This document shows positions 1 to 5,368 of a stretch of DNA of 8,205 nucleotides, one piece after another. The translations under genes were made by a program, and so were the position numbers. Positions within the stretch are counted from its first letter, which is position 1, and each line of letters begins with the position of its first letter. Below the pieces are notes generated by a model, which made no database searches, was not told the origin of the DNA, and worked only from the letters and a program-made list of their open reading frames with translations. Origin of the DNA: an uncultured Alphaproteobacteria bacterium (GTDB lineage: Bacteria > Pseudomonadota > Alphaproteobacteria > Rickettsiales > UBA1997); the NCBI GenBank assembly GCA_903837365.1, contig CAILUF010000093.1, positions 1 through 8,205 of the forward strand. The letters are read 5' to 3'.

Positions 1-103
1 AAATATTAAAATTATTTTTTTCTTCTACTTTGATAAATTCTCCAATGCAAGTTAAATTGACTTTTAATTTTTTAGCAAGATCAAGAATTTTCTTCTGACA
101 ATT
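1..103 (-). other. thiL: C-terminal part of ThiL in the -1 frame, cut by the window edge
   Basis: Reading the minus strand one base back after the A7 tract gives 34 stop-free codons to the window edge. They begin NCQKKILDLAKKL and contain NLTCIGEF. This looks like the usual ThiL C-terminus, a helix followed by a beta strand with an IG motif. In the zero frame the same DNA gives only 12 residues after the tract and then TAA. I infer that the gene was, or still is, read through this frame: by one extra A in the true sequence, by polymerase slippage on the A tract, or by -1 ribosomal frameshifting. The last few codons and the stop lie outside the window. Confidence 0.75.
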
Positions 104-915
104 TTTTTAACGCTAAAAATTAATTCATAATCATCGCCGCTAGATAAGAGATTCAAGGGATTATGTTGCGGATTTAGTTTGAGATATTTTTTAGCTTGAG
201 TGGAAAAGGGTATTTTATCGAAATAAATTTTAGCGCAAATTTGCGAAGCTTCGCAGATTTTTTTTATATCAGCAAGAAGTCCATCGGAAACATCAATTGC
301 GCATTTTGATAATTTTTTTTTAAGGAGATTTTGACCAAGATCTAAGCGAGGAGTTGGTTTTAAATGTCGTGAAATTAAATATTTAAAATTGTCATTTTTT
401 TGAGCTAATAAATTTAATCCTAAACCTGCGTCTCCTATGGTTCCAGAGGTATAAATTAATTCACCAATTTCGGCATTTTTTCGTGATAAAATTTTATTTT
501 TTTTACTTACCCCAAAAATTGTTAAACTAAAAAAAACTGTTGGTGAATTAACCGTGTCACCTCCGATCAAATTAATATTAAATTTTTTTTGAGAATCTTT
601 AAGTCCAGCGCAAAATTCTTTAAAAAATTTTTCATCTAGATAAGAATTTTTGCCAATTCCAAGCATATAAGAAATAGGTTTGGCTCCGCTTGAAGCGATA
701 TCGGAAAGGTTTGTTGCAAGAAGTTTTGTAGCGATATTGTAAGCAGATTCACTAAATTTAAAATGAATATTTTCAACAAAAATATCTTTGCTAATAACTA
801 ATTCTTCATCATTTTTTATCTGCAGAGAAGCGGTATCGTCACTCAGGTTTCGATCTAGGGTGTTGTTAGCGCAAAGCGGTTTGAGAAATTTATCAATCAA
901 GTTAAATTCTTGCAT
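64..915 (-). CDS. thiL: Thiamine-monophosphate kinase ThiL, main frame (frame broken near the 3' end)
   Basis: ThiL phosphorylates thiamine monophosphate to thiamine diphosphate with ATP in the cytosol, the last step of cofactor synthesis. It belongs to the PurM/AIR-synthase-like superfamily. Visible signatures in order: an N-terminal metal/phosphate segment SDDTA (about residues 25-29), KDIFVENIHF (43-52), NLSDIASSGAKP (69-80), LIGGDTVNSP (116-125), the DVSDGLLADI segment (about 208-217) and SSGDDYELIF (258-267). The MQEFNLI start resembles the usual MxEFxLI opening, so ATG at 915 is preferred; no Shine-Dalgarno is visible. The frame stops at residue 283, short of the roughly 320 residues usual for ThiL. 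The missing C-terminal sequence lies in the -1 frame just after a run of seven A (plus-strand 102-108). No TPP riboswitch motif is seen in the leader, and no other thi gene is in the window. Family identity is firm; whether full-length protein is made is not. Confidence 0.93.
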   Translation of the reverse strand: MQEFNLIDKFLKPLCANNTLDRNLSDDTASLQIKNDEELVISKDIFVENIHFKFSESAYNIATKLLATNLSDIASSGAKPISYMLGIGKNSYLDEKFFKEFCAGLKDSQKKFNINLIGGDTVNSPTVFFSLTIFGVSKKNKILSRKNAEIGELIYTSGTIGDAGLGLNLLAQKNDNFKYLISRHLKPTPRLDLGQNLLKKKLSKCAIDVSDGLLADIKKICEASQICAKIYFDKIPFSTQAKKYLKLNPQHNPLNLLSSGDDYELIFSVKKIVRRKFLILLKN

Positions 916-1000
916 AATATTTTAAAAATTAGTCGCAAGGAGTGTTTTTTTAAGAGGTGGTTTTATTTTCTAAAAAAATTATTTTTTAATTTTAGTAAAT

Positions 1001-1082
1001 AAAAAACCCTAACGCACTTTAAAATATTTAAAGTTAAAAGCTAGTAGATTTAATAATCTAATAAGCTTAATGCGCTAGGGTT
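1001..1082 (-). terminator. Branched intrinsic terminator after the lipoprotein gene
   Basis: Seven bases after the lipoprotein stop codon, the minus strand reads AACCCTAGCGCA (1082-1071), later answered by TGCGTTAGGGTT (1016-1005). These form a 12-pair stem with one G-U wobble that pairs only in the minus-strand RNA; the plus-strand RNA would have an A-C mismatch. A U-rich tract (GGGTTTTTTATTTA) follows at once. Two further hairpins sit inside the closing stem: AAGCT/AGCTT plus TAGATT/AATCTA around an ATTA loop (1068-1038), and a perfect 8-pair ACTTTAAA/TTTAAAGT with a 3-base loop (1034-1016). The fold is therefore a three-way junction. It probably ends the lipoprotein transcript and insulates thiL. 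Confidence 0.75.
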
Positions 1083-1089
1083 AACTGAA

Positions 1090-1398
1090 TTAGTTAGCTT
1101 TTTTTGCAGATTTTTCAGCTGGTTTTTCAGCAGAAACATTAGCATCAGCTTTTACTTCTTTAGATTTTTTTGATCTTTTTTTAGATTTTTTTTCGCCATT
1201 TTTAGAAGCATCGGCTTTGCTTTCAGAAGCTTCAGATTTAGCATCTTTTGGAGCTAATTTATTTTCTTCTTTATAATTACCTTTTGCAGAAGCGCAATTT
1301 GTAGAGCATTTGCTATCTTTTTTAATATAAGAGCAAGAAGCAAGAAGGCCTAGGCTGATTATTGAAGCGATAAGAGATTTTAGAGTAATTTTAAGCAT
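1090..1398 (-). CDS. Small Lys/Ala-rich lipoprotein of unknown function
   Basis: This 102-residue protein has a lipoprotein signal peptide: MLKITLK, a hydrophobic core (about 8-19) and the lipobox LASC with the lipidated cysteine at residue 22. Serine at +2 would suggest outer-membrane sorting by the E. coli rule, which may not hold here. After the anchor comes a CSTNC motif (Cys31 and Cys35, C-x3-C). From about residue 43 the chain is Lys, Ala, Ser and Glu only in large part, with no aromatic residue after Tyr42 and short repeats such as AEKPAEKSAKK. It is probably an extended, strongly basic, disordered periplasmic tail. I do not recognise a family. The signal peptide, lipobox, following terminator and upstream -35 element support a real, singly transcribed gene. 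No Shine-Dalgarno is seen before the ATG at 1398. A role in binding peptidoglycan or nucleic acid would be speculation from charge alone. Confidence 0.85.
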   Translation of the reverse strand: MLKITLKSLIASIISLGLLASCSYIKKDSKCSTNCASAKGNYKEENKLAPKDAKSEASESKADASKNGEKKSKKRSKKSKEVKADANVSAEKPAEKSAKKAN

Positions 1399-1471
1399 AT
1401 AATGTTTATAATAAAAGTTTTTAATAGAAAATAATTGGATATGTTTTTTACGGTGTAAAATTTTATTTAAT

Positions 1472-1499
1472 AAGTTATTATGATATTTTGCTTTGTCAA
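1472..1499 (-). promoter_or_regulatory. Candidate sigma70-type promoter of the lipoprotein gene
   Basis: The minus strand carries a perfect TTGACA at 1499-1494. Sixteen bases on is TAACTT (1477-1472), which keeps the T, A and final T of the -10 consensus but is otherwise weak. A start near 1465 would leave a leader of about 67 bases before the ATG at 1398. The full -35 box is notable in such AT-rich DNA; the -10 assignment is uncertain. Confidence 0.4.
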
Positions 1500-1625
1500 T
1501 GTCATTTACAAAATATTTTTTATTTTAAAAAATTTGGCTGAGTTTTTTTTAATCCAATTTACTTGTTGCTAATTTTTTTATGAAATTTTAAATTTTTTTT
1601 AGTTATATTAATTAATTCTAAAAAA

Positions 1626-2834
1626 ATGTTTCAAGAAAACTTTCTTAATAATATTACCCTAGAGCTTGAAGAACTCAAGGCTCACGGTATGTATAAAAAT
1701 GAATATGAAATTATTTCGGCACAACAAAGTGAAATTGAAATTTTTCATCAACAAACCAAAAAGAAACTTTTAAATTTTTGTGCAAATAATTATTTGGGAT
1801 TGGCCAATAATAAAAGTTTAATTGAGATTGCTAAAAAATCTCTCGATGATTATGGACTTGGCACTGCATCAGTTCGTTTCATTTGCGGAACTTTTGATCT
1901 TCATAAAAAATTTGAAAATAAGTTAGCGGAATTTTTAGGATATGAAGATGTAATTACTTTTGCATCTTGTTTTAGTGCTAATGGTGGAATATTTTCGGCA
2001 TTACTTGATGAACAAGATGCGATAATTTCTGCCGATTTAAATCATGCAAGTCTTATAGACGGAATAAGGCTTTGCAAAGCTTCGCGATATTTTTACAAAT
2101 ATGATGATATTGCCGATCTTGAAGCAAAACTTCAGCAAGCGCAAAATCATAAAACTAAAATGATCGTTACCGATGGAGTTTTTTCAATGGATGGCGATAT
2201 TGCTAAGTTAAATGAAATTTGTGATTTAGCTGAAAAATATCAGGCAATTTTATTGGTCGATGATTCTCACGCTACTGGTTTTATTGGTGAGGATGGAAGG
2301 GGAACTGCTCAACATTGCGGAGTTGAGGGTAGGGTAGATATTTTGACGAGTACTTTAGGAAAAGCTCTCGGTGGAGCAGGTGGAGGATTTGTAGCATCGC
2401 GCAAGGAAATCATTGATAAATTGCGCAATAAATCGCGACCTTATCTTTTTTCAAATAATATTTTACCTTTAGTTGCTAGTGTTGGTATCGAGATAATTGA
2501 CATGATTGATAAATCAAAAAGTTTAATAAGAAAATTAGCGGATAATACAATGTATTTTCGTCGCAAAATTATCGAAGCTGGTTTTGCAATTCATAATGCA
2601 CAAGGTGTTCATCCTGTTGTACCAATTATGCTTAATGATGCAGTTTTGGCAAGTAATTTTGCTAAAATGATGATTGAAGAAGAAGGTGTTTATGTTATCG
2701 CTTTTTGCTTTCCTGTGGTTCCAAAAAATTCAGCAAGAATTCGCGTACAAATTTCGGCGAGTCATCAACAAGATCAGCTTGATTATGCAATTGAATCATT
2801 CGTTAAAGTTGGTAAAAAATTAAAAGTTATCTAA
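1626..2834 (+). CDS. kbl: Glycine C-acetyltransferase (2-amino-3-ketobutyrate CoA ligase)
   Basis: Kbl is a cytosolic PLP enzyme that converts 2-amino-3-ketobutyrate plus CoA to glycine plus acetyl-CoA, the second step of threonine breakdown through threonine dehydrogenase. The 402-residue chain lines up with E. coli Kbl (about 398) over its full length. Conserved stretches include NFCANNYLGLANN (50-62), ASVRFICGT (81-89), LNHASLIDGIRLCKA (138-152), TDGVFSMDGDIA (182-193), VDDSHATGF (211-219) and TLGKALGG (243-250). Lys246 is the expected PLP Schiff-base lysine; Asp212 and His215 are the PLP-ring contacts, and His140 stacks on the ring. The strong CANNYLGLA and SVRFICGT match favours Kbl over the related 5-aminolevulinate synthase or BioF. 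The ATG at 1626 fits the family N-terminus; no Shine-Dalgarno is visible. The usual partner tdh is not next to it. A small membrane-protein gene follows after 40 bases. Confidence 0.96.
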   Translation: MFQENFLNNITLELEELKAHGMYKNEYEIISAQQSEIEIFHQQTKKKLLNFCANNYLGLANNKSLIEIAKKSLDDYGLGTASVRFICGTFDLHKKFENKLAEFLGYEDVITFASCFSANGGIFSALLDEQDAIISADLNHASLIDGIRLCKASRYFYKYDDIADLEAKLQQAQNHKTKMIVTDGVFSMDGDIAKLNEICDLAEKYQAILLVDDSHATGFIGEDGRGTAQHCGVEGRVDILTSTLGKALGGAGGGFVASRKEIIDKLRNKSRPYLFSNNILPLVASVGIEIIDMIDKSKSLIRKLADNTMYFRRKIIEAGFAIHNAQGVHPVVPIMLNDAVLASNFAKMMIEEEGVYVIAFCFPVVPKNSARIRVQISASHQQDQLDYAIESFVKVGKKLKVI

Positions 2835-2874
2835 ATAATTATATATTATTCAAAATAGTTACAAGTAAATAAAT

Positions 2875-3123
2875 ATGAACAAAAATTCACCAGAATTAAT
2901 GGAAAAAAAATCTCTAAAAAAATCTCTAATTATTGAATCAGAAATAATTGAAAATAATCAACCAGAAAATCATCAACTCAATATCGATAATAACCCTGCC
3001 AGTAAAGCTTATGAAATGGCTTTATTTAAAAAAAGAATTATGTGGCAAGCAACAATTTTTGCTTTAAAAATTGTTATTCCGGTAGTTATTTTATCGGTGA
3101 TCCTCATGAAATTTCTTGAATAA
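2875..3123 (+). CDS. Small single-pass membrane protein of unknown function
   Basis: This 82-residue protein has a hydrophilic, Asn/Glu/Lys-rich N-terminal half (1-45), a short amphipathic stretch with a KKR cluster (52-54), and a C-terminal hydrophobic segment (about 57-79, WQATIFALKIVIPVVILSVI) ending KFLE. The positive cluster before the segment suggests a cytoplasmic N-terminus and a tail-anchored or single-pass arrangement. It has no signal peptide or lipobox and I recognise no family. Residues 11-18 are KKSLKKSL, encoded by a perfect 12-base tandem duplication. It lies 40 bases after kbl and 56 bases before dgt on the same strand, so it is probably co-transcribed with them. No Shine-Dalgarno precedes the ATG at 2875. 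The clear change from hydrophilic to membrane segment and the A/T-ending codons like its neighbours make a real gene likely. Confidence 0.75.
   Translation: MNKNSPELMEKKSLKKSLIIESEIIENNQPENHQLNIDNNPASKAYEMALFKKRIMWQATIFALKIVIPVVILSVILMKFLE
2905..2928 (+). repeat. Perfect 12-base tandem duplication inside the small membrane-protein gene
   Basis: AAAAAATCTCTA occurs at 2905-2916 and again at 2917-2928, in frame, giving KKSL twice at residues 11-18. Perfect identity, including at third positions, suggests a recent duplication or ongoing slippage. The frame is kept because the unit is four codons. Confidence 0.9.
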
Positions 3124-3134
3124 AAGAGAATATT

Positions 3135-3140
3135 AGGGGA
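3135..3140 (+). promoter_or_regulatory. Shine-Dalgarno-like site AGGGGA
   Basis: AGGGGA can pair with the anti-SD CCUCC region with one G-U. It lies at normal distance from the ATG at 3148 but 40 bases from the dgt ATG at 3180, which is too far to serve dgt directly. Other genes in the window have A/T-only sequence in this position. Confidence 0.45.
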
Positions 3141-3147
3141 ATAAAAA

Positions 3148-3183
3148 ATGCAAAAAGAAATTTTTATTAAAAAAATAACATGA
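3148..3183 (+). CDS. Possible 11-codon leader ORF coupled to dgt
   Basis: A short ORF encodes MQKEIFIKKIT and ends at a TGA (3181-3183) that shares an ATGA overlap with the dgt start codon at 3180. It is preceded by AGGGGA (3135-3140), with eight bases between the G run and its ATG. That is the best Shine-Dalgarno match before any start in the window, whereas dgt itself has none. Ribosomes ending on this mini-ORF could restart on dgt, so it may act as a translational coupler rather than make a useful peptide. It could also be chance, or a remnant of an earlier dgt start. Confidence 0.35.
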   Translation: MQKEIFIKKIT

Positions 3184-4364
3184 ATAAAAATAGCGAGAAT
3201 AAAATTAGGCGATCGAATCTTGCTGGTTACGCTGTTGATGAAAATTTTTCACGTGGTCGTTTGATTTGCGAAAATTTTTTTGCACATCAATCTAGTCCTT
3301 TTGTAATTGATTATGAACGCATTATAAATTCTTCGGCATTCCGCAGATTGCAATATAAAACGCAAGTTTTTGTAAATCATCAAGGTGACCATTATCGAAC
3401 TCGTTTAACACATTCACTTGAAGTTGCGCAGATTGCTCGCTTGCTTGCTTTAGCTTTAAATTTAAATCGCGATTTGGCTGAAAATATTTCATTAGCTCAT
3501 GATTTGGGTCATGCGCCATTTGGTCATGCTGGCGAAGAGGCGTTAAATAAAAAAATGCAAAATTTTGGAGGTTTTTCGCATAATGTTCATACTTTTAAAA
3601 TCATTACTAAAATAGAAACTAGATTCGCTTTGGTCGAAGGATTAAATTTGTCATGGGAAACTCTCGAAGGACTTGCTAAGCATAATGGCCGATTTTCTGA
3701 CAAAAATAAAATTAATCAATTTATCGCCAATTATAATAAAATTTTTGATCTTGAACTCGATAAATCTCCGAGCTTAGAAGCGCAAGTTTCTTCATTATCA
3801 GATGACATTGCTTATAATAATCACGATATTGAGGATGGGTTGCGTGCTGATCTTTTTAATGTTGAAGAATTATTTTATTTGCCAGTAATTGGCGAAATAT
3901 ATCAAAAAATTTTAGAAGAATATCCAAATATCAAGAGAGAAATTCTTGTTGGCGAAGCCAAGAAGCGCATTACTGCAACAATGATTGCCGATGTTATAAA
4001 AACCAGTAATGATAATATTGAAAAAGAGGGAATAATAACTTATAAGCATGTTCAAGAATTTCCAATATTTCTCATTAATTTTTCACAAGAAATGTTAAAA
4101 GTTAACTACGCACTAAAAATGTTTTTGATGAAAAAAATGTATCGTCATAAAATCGTCAATATCATGACCAATAATGCCAATGAAATCATTGGCGATTTAT
4201 TTGATTATTATTTTGCTAATCCGCAGATTTTTGCTAATTGTCTTGCCGATCAATCTTACCTTTCTAAAGATCCACAAGTTCAAGCTAGTCTAATTGCCAA
4301 CTACATTGCTGGAATGACTGATCGCTTTGCAATTAATACTCACAATTCAATTTTAAACAATTAA
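3180..4364 (+). CDS. dgt: Deoxyguanosinetriphosphate triphosphohydrolase-like protein (HD domain)
   Basis: This enzyme hydrolyses dNTPs, typically dGTP, to the nucleoside and inorganic triphosphate in the cytosol, and so affects nucleotide pools. At 394 residues it matches the short dGTPase-like subfamily, not the roughly 500-residue E. coli Dgt. Visible motifs: SRGRL (24-28), the SSAFRRLQYKTQVF segment (51-64), GDHYRTRLTHSLEV (69-82) with metal ligand His78, LAHDLGHAPFGHAGE (105-119) with His107-Asp108, LEGLAKHNG (162-170) and the DDIAYNNHDIEDG segment (208-220) with the last HD-domain aspartate. Together these complete the H...HD...D metal site. The frame is closed upstream by TAA at 3168, so ATG at 3180 is the only reasonable start. 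It has no Shine-Dalgarno and overlaps the stop of a mini-ORF. It is probably in a transcript with kbl and the small membrane-protein gene. Substrate preference cannot be read from sequence. Confidence 0.95.
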   Translation: MNKNSENKIRRSNLAGYAVDENFSRGRLICENFFAHQSSPFVIDYERIINSSAFRRLQYKTQVFVNHQGDHYRTRLTHSLEVAQIARLLALALNLNRDLAENISLAHDLGHAPFGHAGEEALNKKMQNFGGFSHNVHTFKIITKIETRFALVEGLNLSWETLEGLAKHNGRFSDKNKINQFIANYNKIFDLELDKSPSLEAQVSSLSDDIAYNNHDIEDGLRADLFNVEELFYLPVIGEIYQKILEEYPNIKREILVGEAKKRITATMIADVIKTSNDNIEKEGIITYKHVQEFPIFLINFSQEMLKVNYALKMFLMKKMYRHKIVNIMTNNANEIIGDLFDYYFANPQIFANCLADQSYLSKDPQVQASLIANYIAGMTDRFAINTHNSILNN

Positions 4365-4407
4365 ATTTGTTGTCAAAAATTTAAGCGTAAATCGAATTGG
4401 GTTGATG

Positions 4408-4437
4408 TTGATTAATTTTAACATTACGTGATATTAT
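4408..4437 (+). promoter_or_regulatory. Candidate promoter before the gamma-carbonic anhydrase gene
   Basis: TTGATT (4408-4413) is followed, after 18 bases, by TATTAT (4432-4437), preceded by TG one base upstream (4429-4430), an extended -10. A start near 4444 would give a leader of about 125 bases. A perfect A/T-only inverted repeat, TTTTTATAA/TTATAAAAA (4437-4455), overlaps the predicted start point. The rest of 4365-4569 is AT-rich with no coding sequence or GC-containing terminator that I can see. In DNA this AT-rich, chance matches are common. Confidence 0.4.
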
Positions 4438-4569
4438 TTTTATAAATTATAAAAATTGGCATAATTAAAAAATGGGATGATGAATTTTTTATTGAAATTT
4501 GAATTATATTTTAAAAATTATTTTAAAATTAAAATTTGCTTTTAGAATTAAAACCAAAAAAATAAAATT

Positions 4570-5133
4570 ATGAATTTAAAAAAATCTTCAAATATTATTG
4601 CTTATCGCAATATCTTGCCAACCATTGATAAATCTGTATTTATCGCTCATAATGCGATAATTTCTGGAGCAGTTGAAATCGCTAAAAATTCAAGCATTTG
4701 GTATAATTGCGTATTACGCGGTGATGTAACTAAAATTGTAATTGGCGAAAATACCAATATTCAGGATGGTTGTATTTTGCACGGAACGCGTCCCAATCAC
4801 GCTCAAAATAAAACTGGCAATAGCGGTGCACCGGTGATAATTGGTAATAATGTTACGATTGGTCACAATGCAATTATTCATGCTTGCACAATTGAAGATA
4901 ATGCCTTTATTGGTATGGGTTCGATTATTATGGATTTAGCTCGCGTTGAACAATATGGCATGCTTGGCGCAGGAGGAGTTTTGACACCGGGCAAAATTAT
5001 TAAATCGGGTCAAATTTGGGCTGGCAATCCAGCAAAATATTTTCGCGATCTTACGCAAGTCGAAAGAGATTATATTAAAATTTCTGCAGATAATTATTAC
5101 GAATTATCCCAAGAATATAATGCTAAAAATTAA
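4570..5133 (+). CDS. Gamma-class carbonic anhydrase family protein (left-handed beta-helix)
   Basis: This 187-residue protein is of the hexapeptide-repeat family that includes YrdA, CaiE-like proteins and gamma-carbonic anhydrases. These form trimers with a metal at each subunit interface and, where active, interconvert CO2 and bicarbonate in the cytosol. Repeating I/V-G-x-x-x units run from about residue 24 to 145. The ligand histidines fit His71 (ILHGT), His99 (TIGHN) and His104 (IIHAC); the 99-104 spacing equals that of the archaeal Cam enzyme (117 and 122). Arg50 and Asp52 (LRGDV) and Gln65 (NIQDG) match the conserved structural and active-site residues. The end, WAGNPAKYFRDLT and a C-terminal helix, is typical. 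The acidic proton-shuttle loop of Cam is absent, as in most bacterial relatives, so activity is likely but not certain. ATG at 4570 has no Shine-Dalgarno. It stands alone between two long spacers. Confidence 0.9.
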   Translation: MNLKKSSNIIAYRNILPTIDKSVFIAHNAIISGAVEIAKNSSIWYNCVLRGDVTKIVIGENTNIQDGCILHGTRPNHAQNKTGNSGAPVIIGNNVTIGHNAIIHACTIEDNAFIGMGSIIMDLARVEQYGMLGAGGVLTPGKIIKSGQIWAGNPAKYFRDLTQVERDYIKISADNYYELSQEYNAKN

Positions 5134-5145
5134 ATTTGCCAAGGG

Positions 5146-5184
5146 GAATTTAGCTGGCAAGTTTAGCTGGCGAATTTAGCTTAA
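5146..5184 (+). repeat. Three tandem 13-base repeats (GAATTTAGCTGGC type)
   Basis: GAATTTAGCTGGC (5146-5158), AAGTTTAGCTGGC (5159-5171) and GAATTTAGCTTAA (5172-5184) form three tandem copies with an exact period of 13, the last one diverged. They lie just after the carbonic anhydrase stop codon. None of the three frames remains open through them. Confidence 0.8.
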
Positions 5185-5196
5185 ATATTGAATCGC

Positions 5197-5218
5197 TTCA
5201 TTGCGAATGAATCGCAAT
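5197..5218 (+). repeat. Overlapping alternative inverted repeats
   Basis: TTCATT-GCG-AATGAA (5197-5211) and ATTGCGA-ATGAA-TCGCAAT (5200-5218) are two perfect hairpins that share bases and exclude each other. Neither is followed by a good T run, so I do not call a terminator. They could be parts of a small structured RNA or a protein-binding palindrome. Confidence 0.5.
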
Positions 5219-5271
5219 ATCCTCCAATATCCGCGATTATATTTTTATTTCGTAATTCAAATACCTGATTT

Positions 5272-5297
5272 AAAATTGGCAATGAAAATTGGCAATG
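5272..5297 (+). repeat. Perfect 13-base tandem duplication (AAAATTGGCAATG)
   Basis: AAAATTGGCAATG at 5272-5284 is repeated exactly at 5285-5297. It has the same 13-base period as the triplet 90 bases upstream but a different sequence. A 7-pair inverted repeat GCTAATT/AATTAGC (5306-5321) follows. The remainder of the 5134-5368 spacer shows no coding sequence. Confidence 0.85.
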
Positions 5298-5368
5298 GTT
5301 TAATCGCTAATTAAAATTAGCAATATTGTTGCGCTAAATAAGGCGATTTAATTTTAACTATAAAAAAT

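Noticed and set aside
916..1000. Possible TPP riboswitch or other regulator in the thiL leader
   Set aside because: The leader is only about 85 bases and lacks the CUGAGA and other conserved TPP-aptamer elements. The plus-strand AAGGAG at 938-943 is followed by no usable start codon.
1580..1609. Promoter for kbl with TATATT at 1604-1609
   Set aside because: No acceptable -35 lies 16-18 bases upstream, and such hexamers are common in this AT-rich spacer.
2836..2855. AT-only inverted repeat AATAAT/ATTATT after kbl as a terminator
   Set aside because: It has no G-C pairs and no clean T run, and the close downstream gene suggests read-through.
3322..3519. Minus-strand ORF of 65 residues inside dgt
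   Set aside because: It lies antisense to the conserved HD-domain region of dgt, has no family resemblance or start signal, and is explained as a shadow frame.
5136..5161. TTGCCA/TGGCAA inverted repeat as the carbonic anhydrase terminator
   Set aside because: A six-pair stem with a 13-base loop and no T tract; it overlaps the tandem repeats that better explain the sequence.
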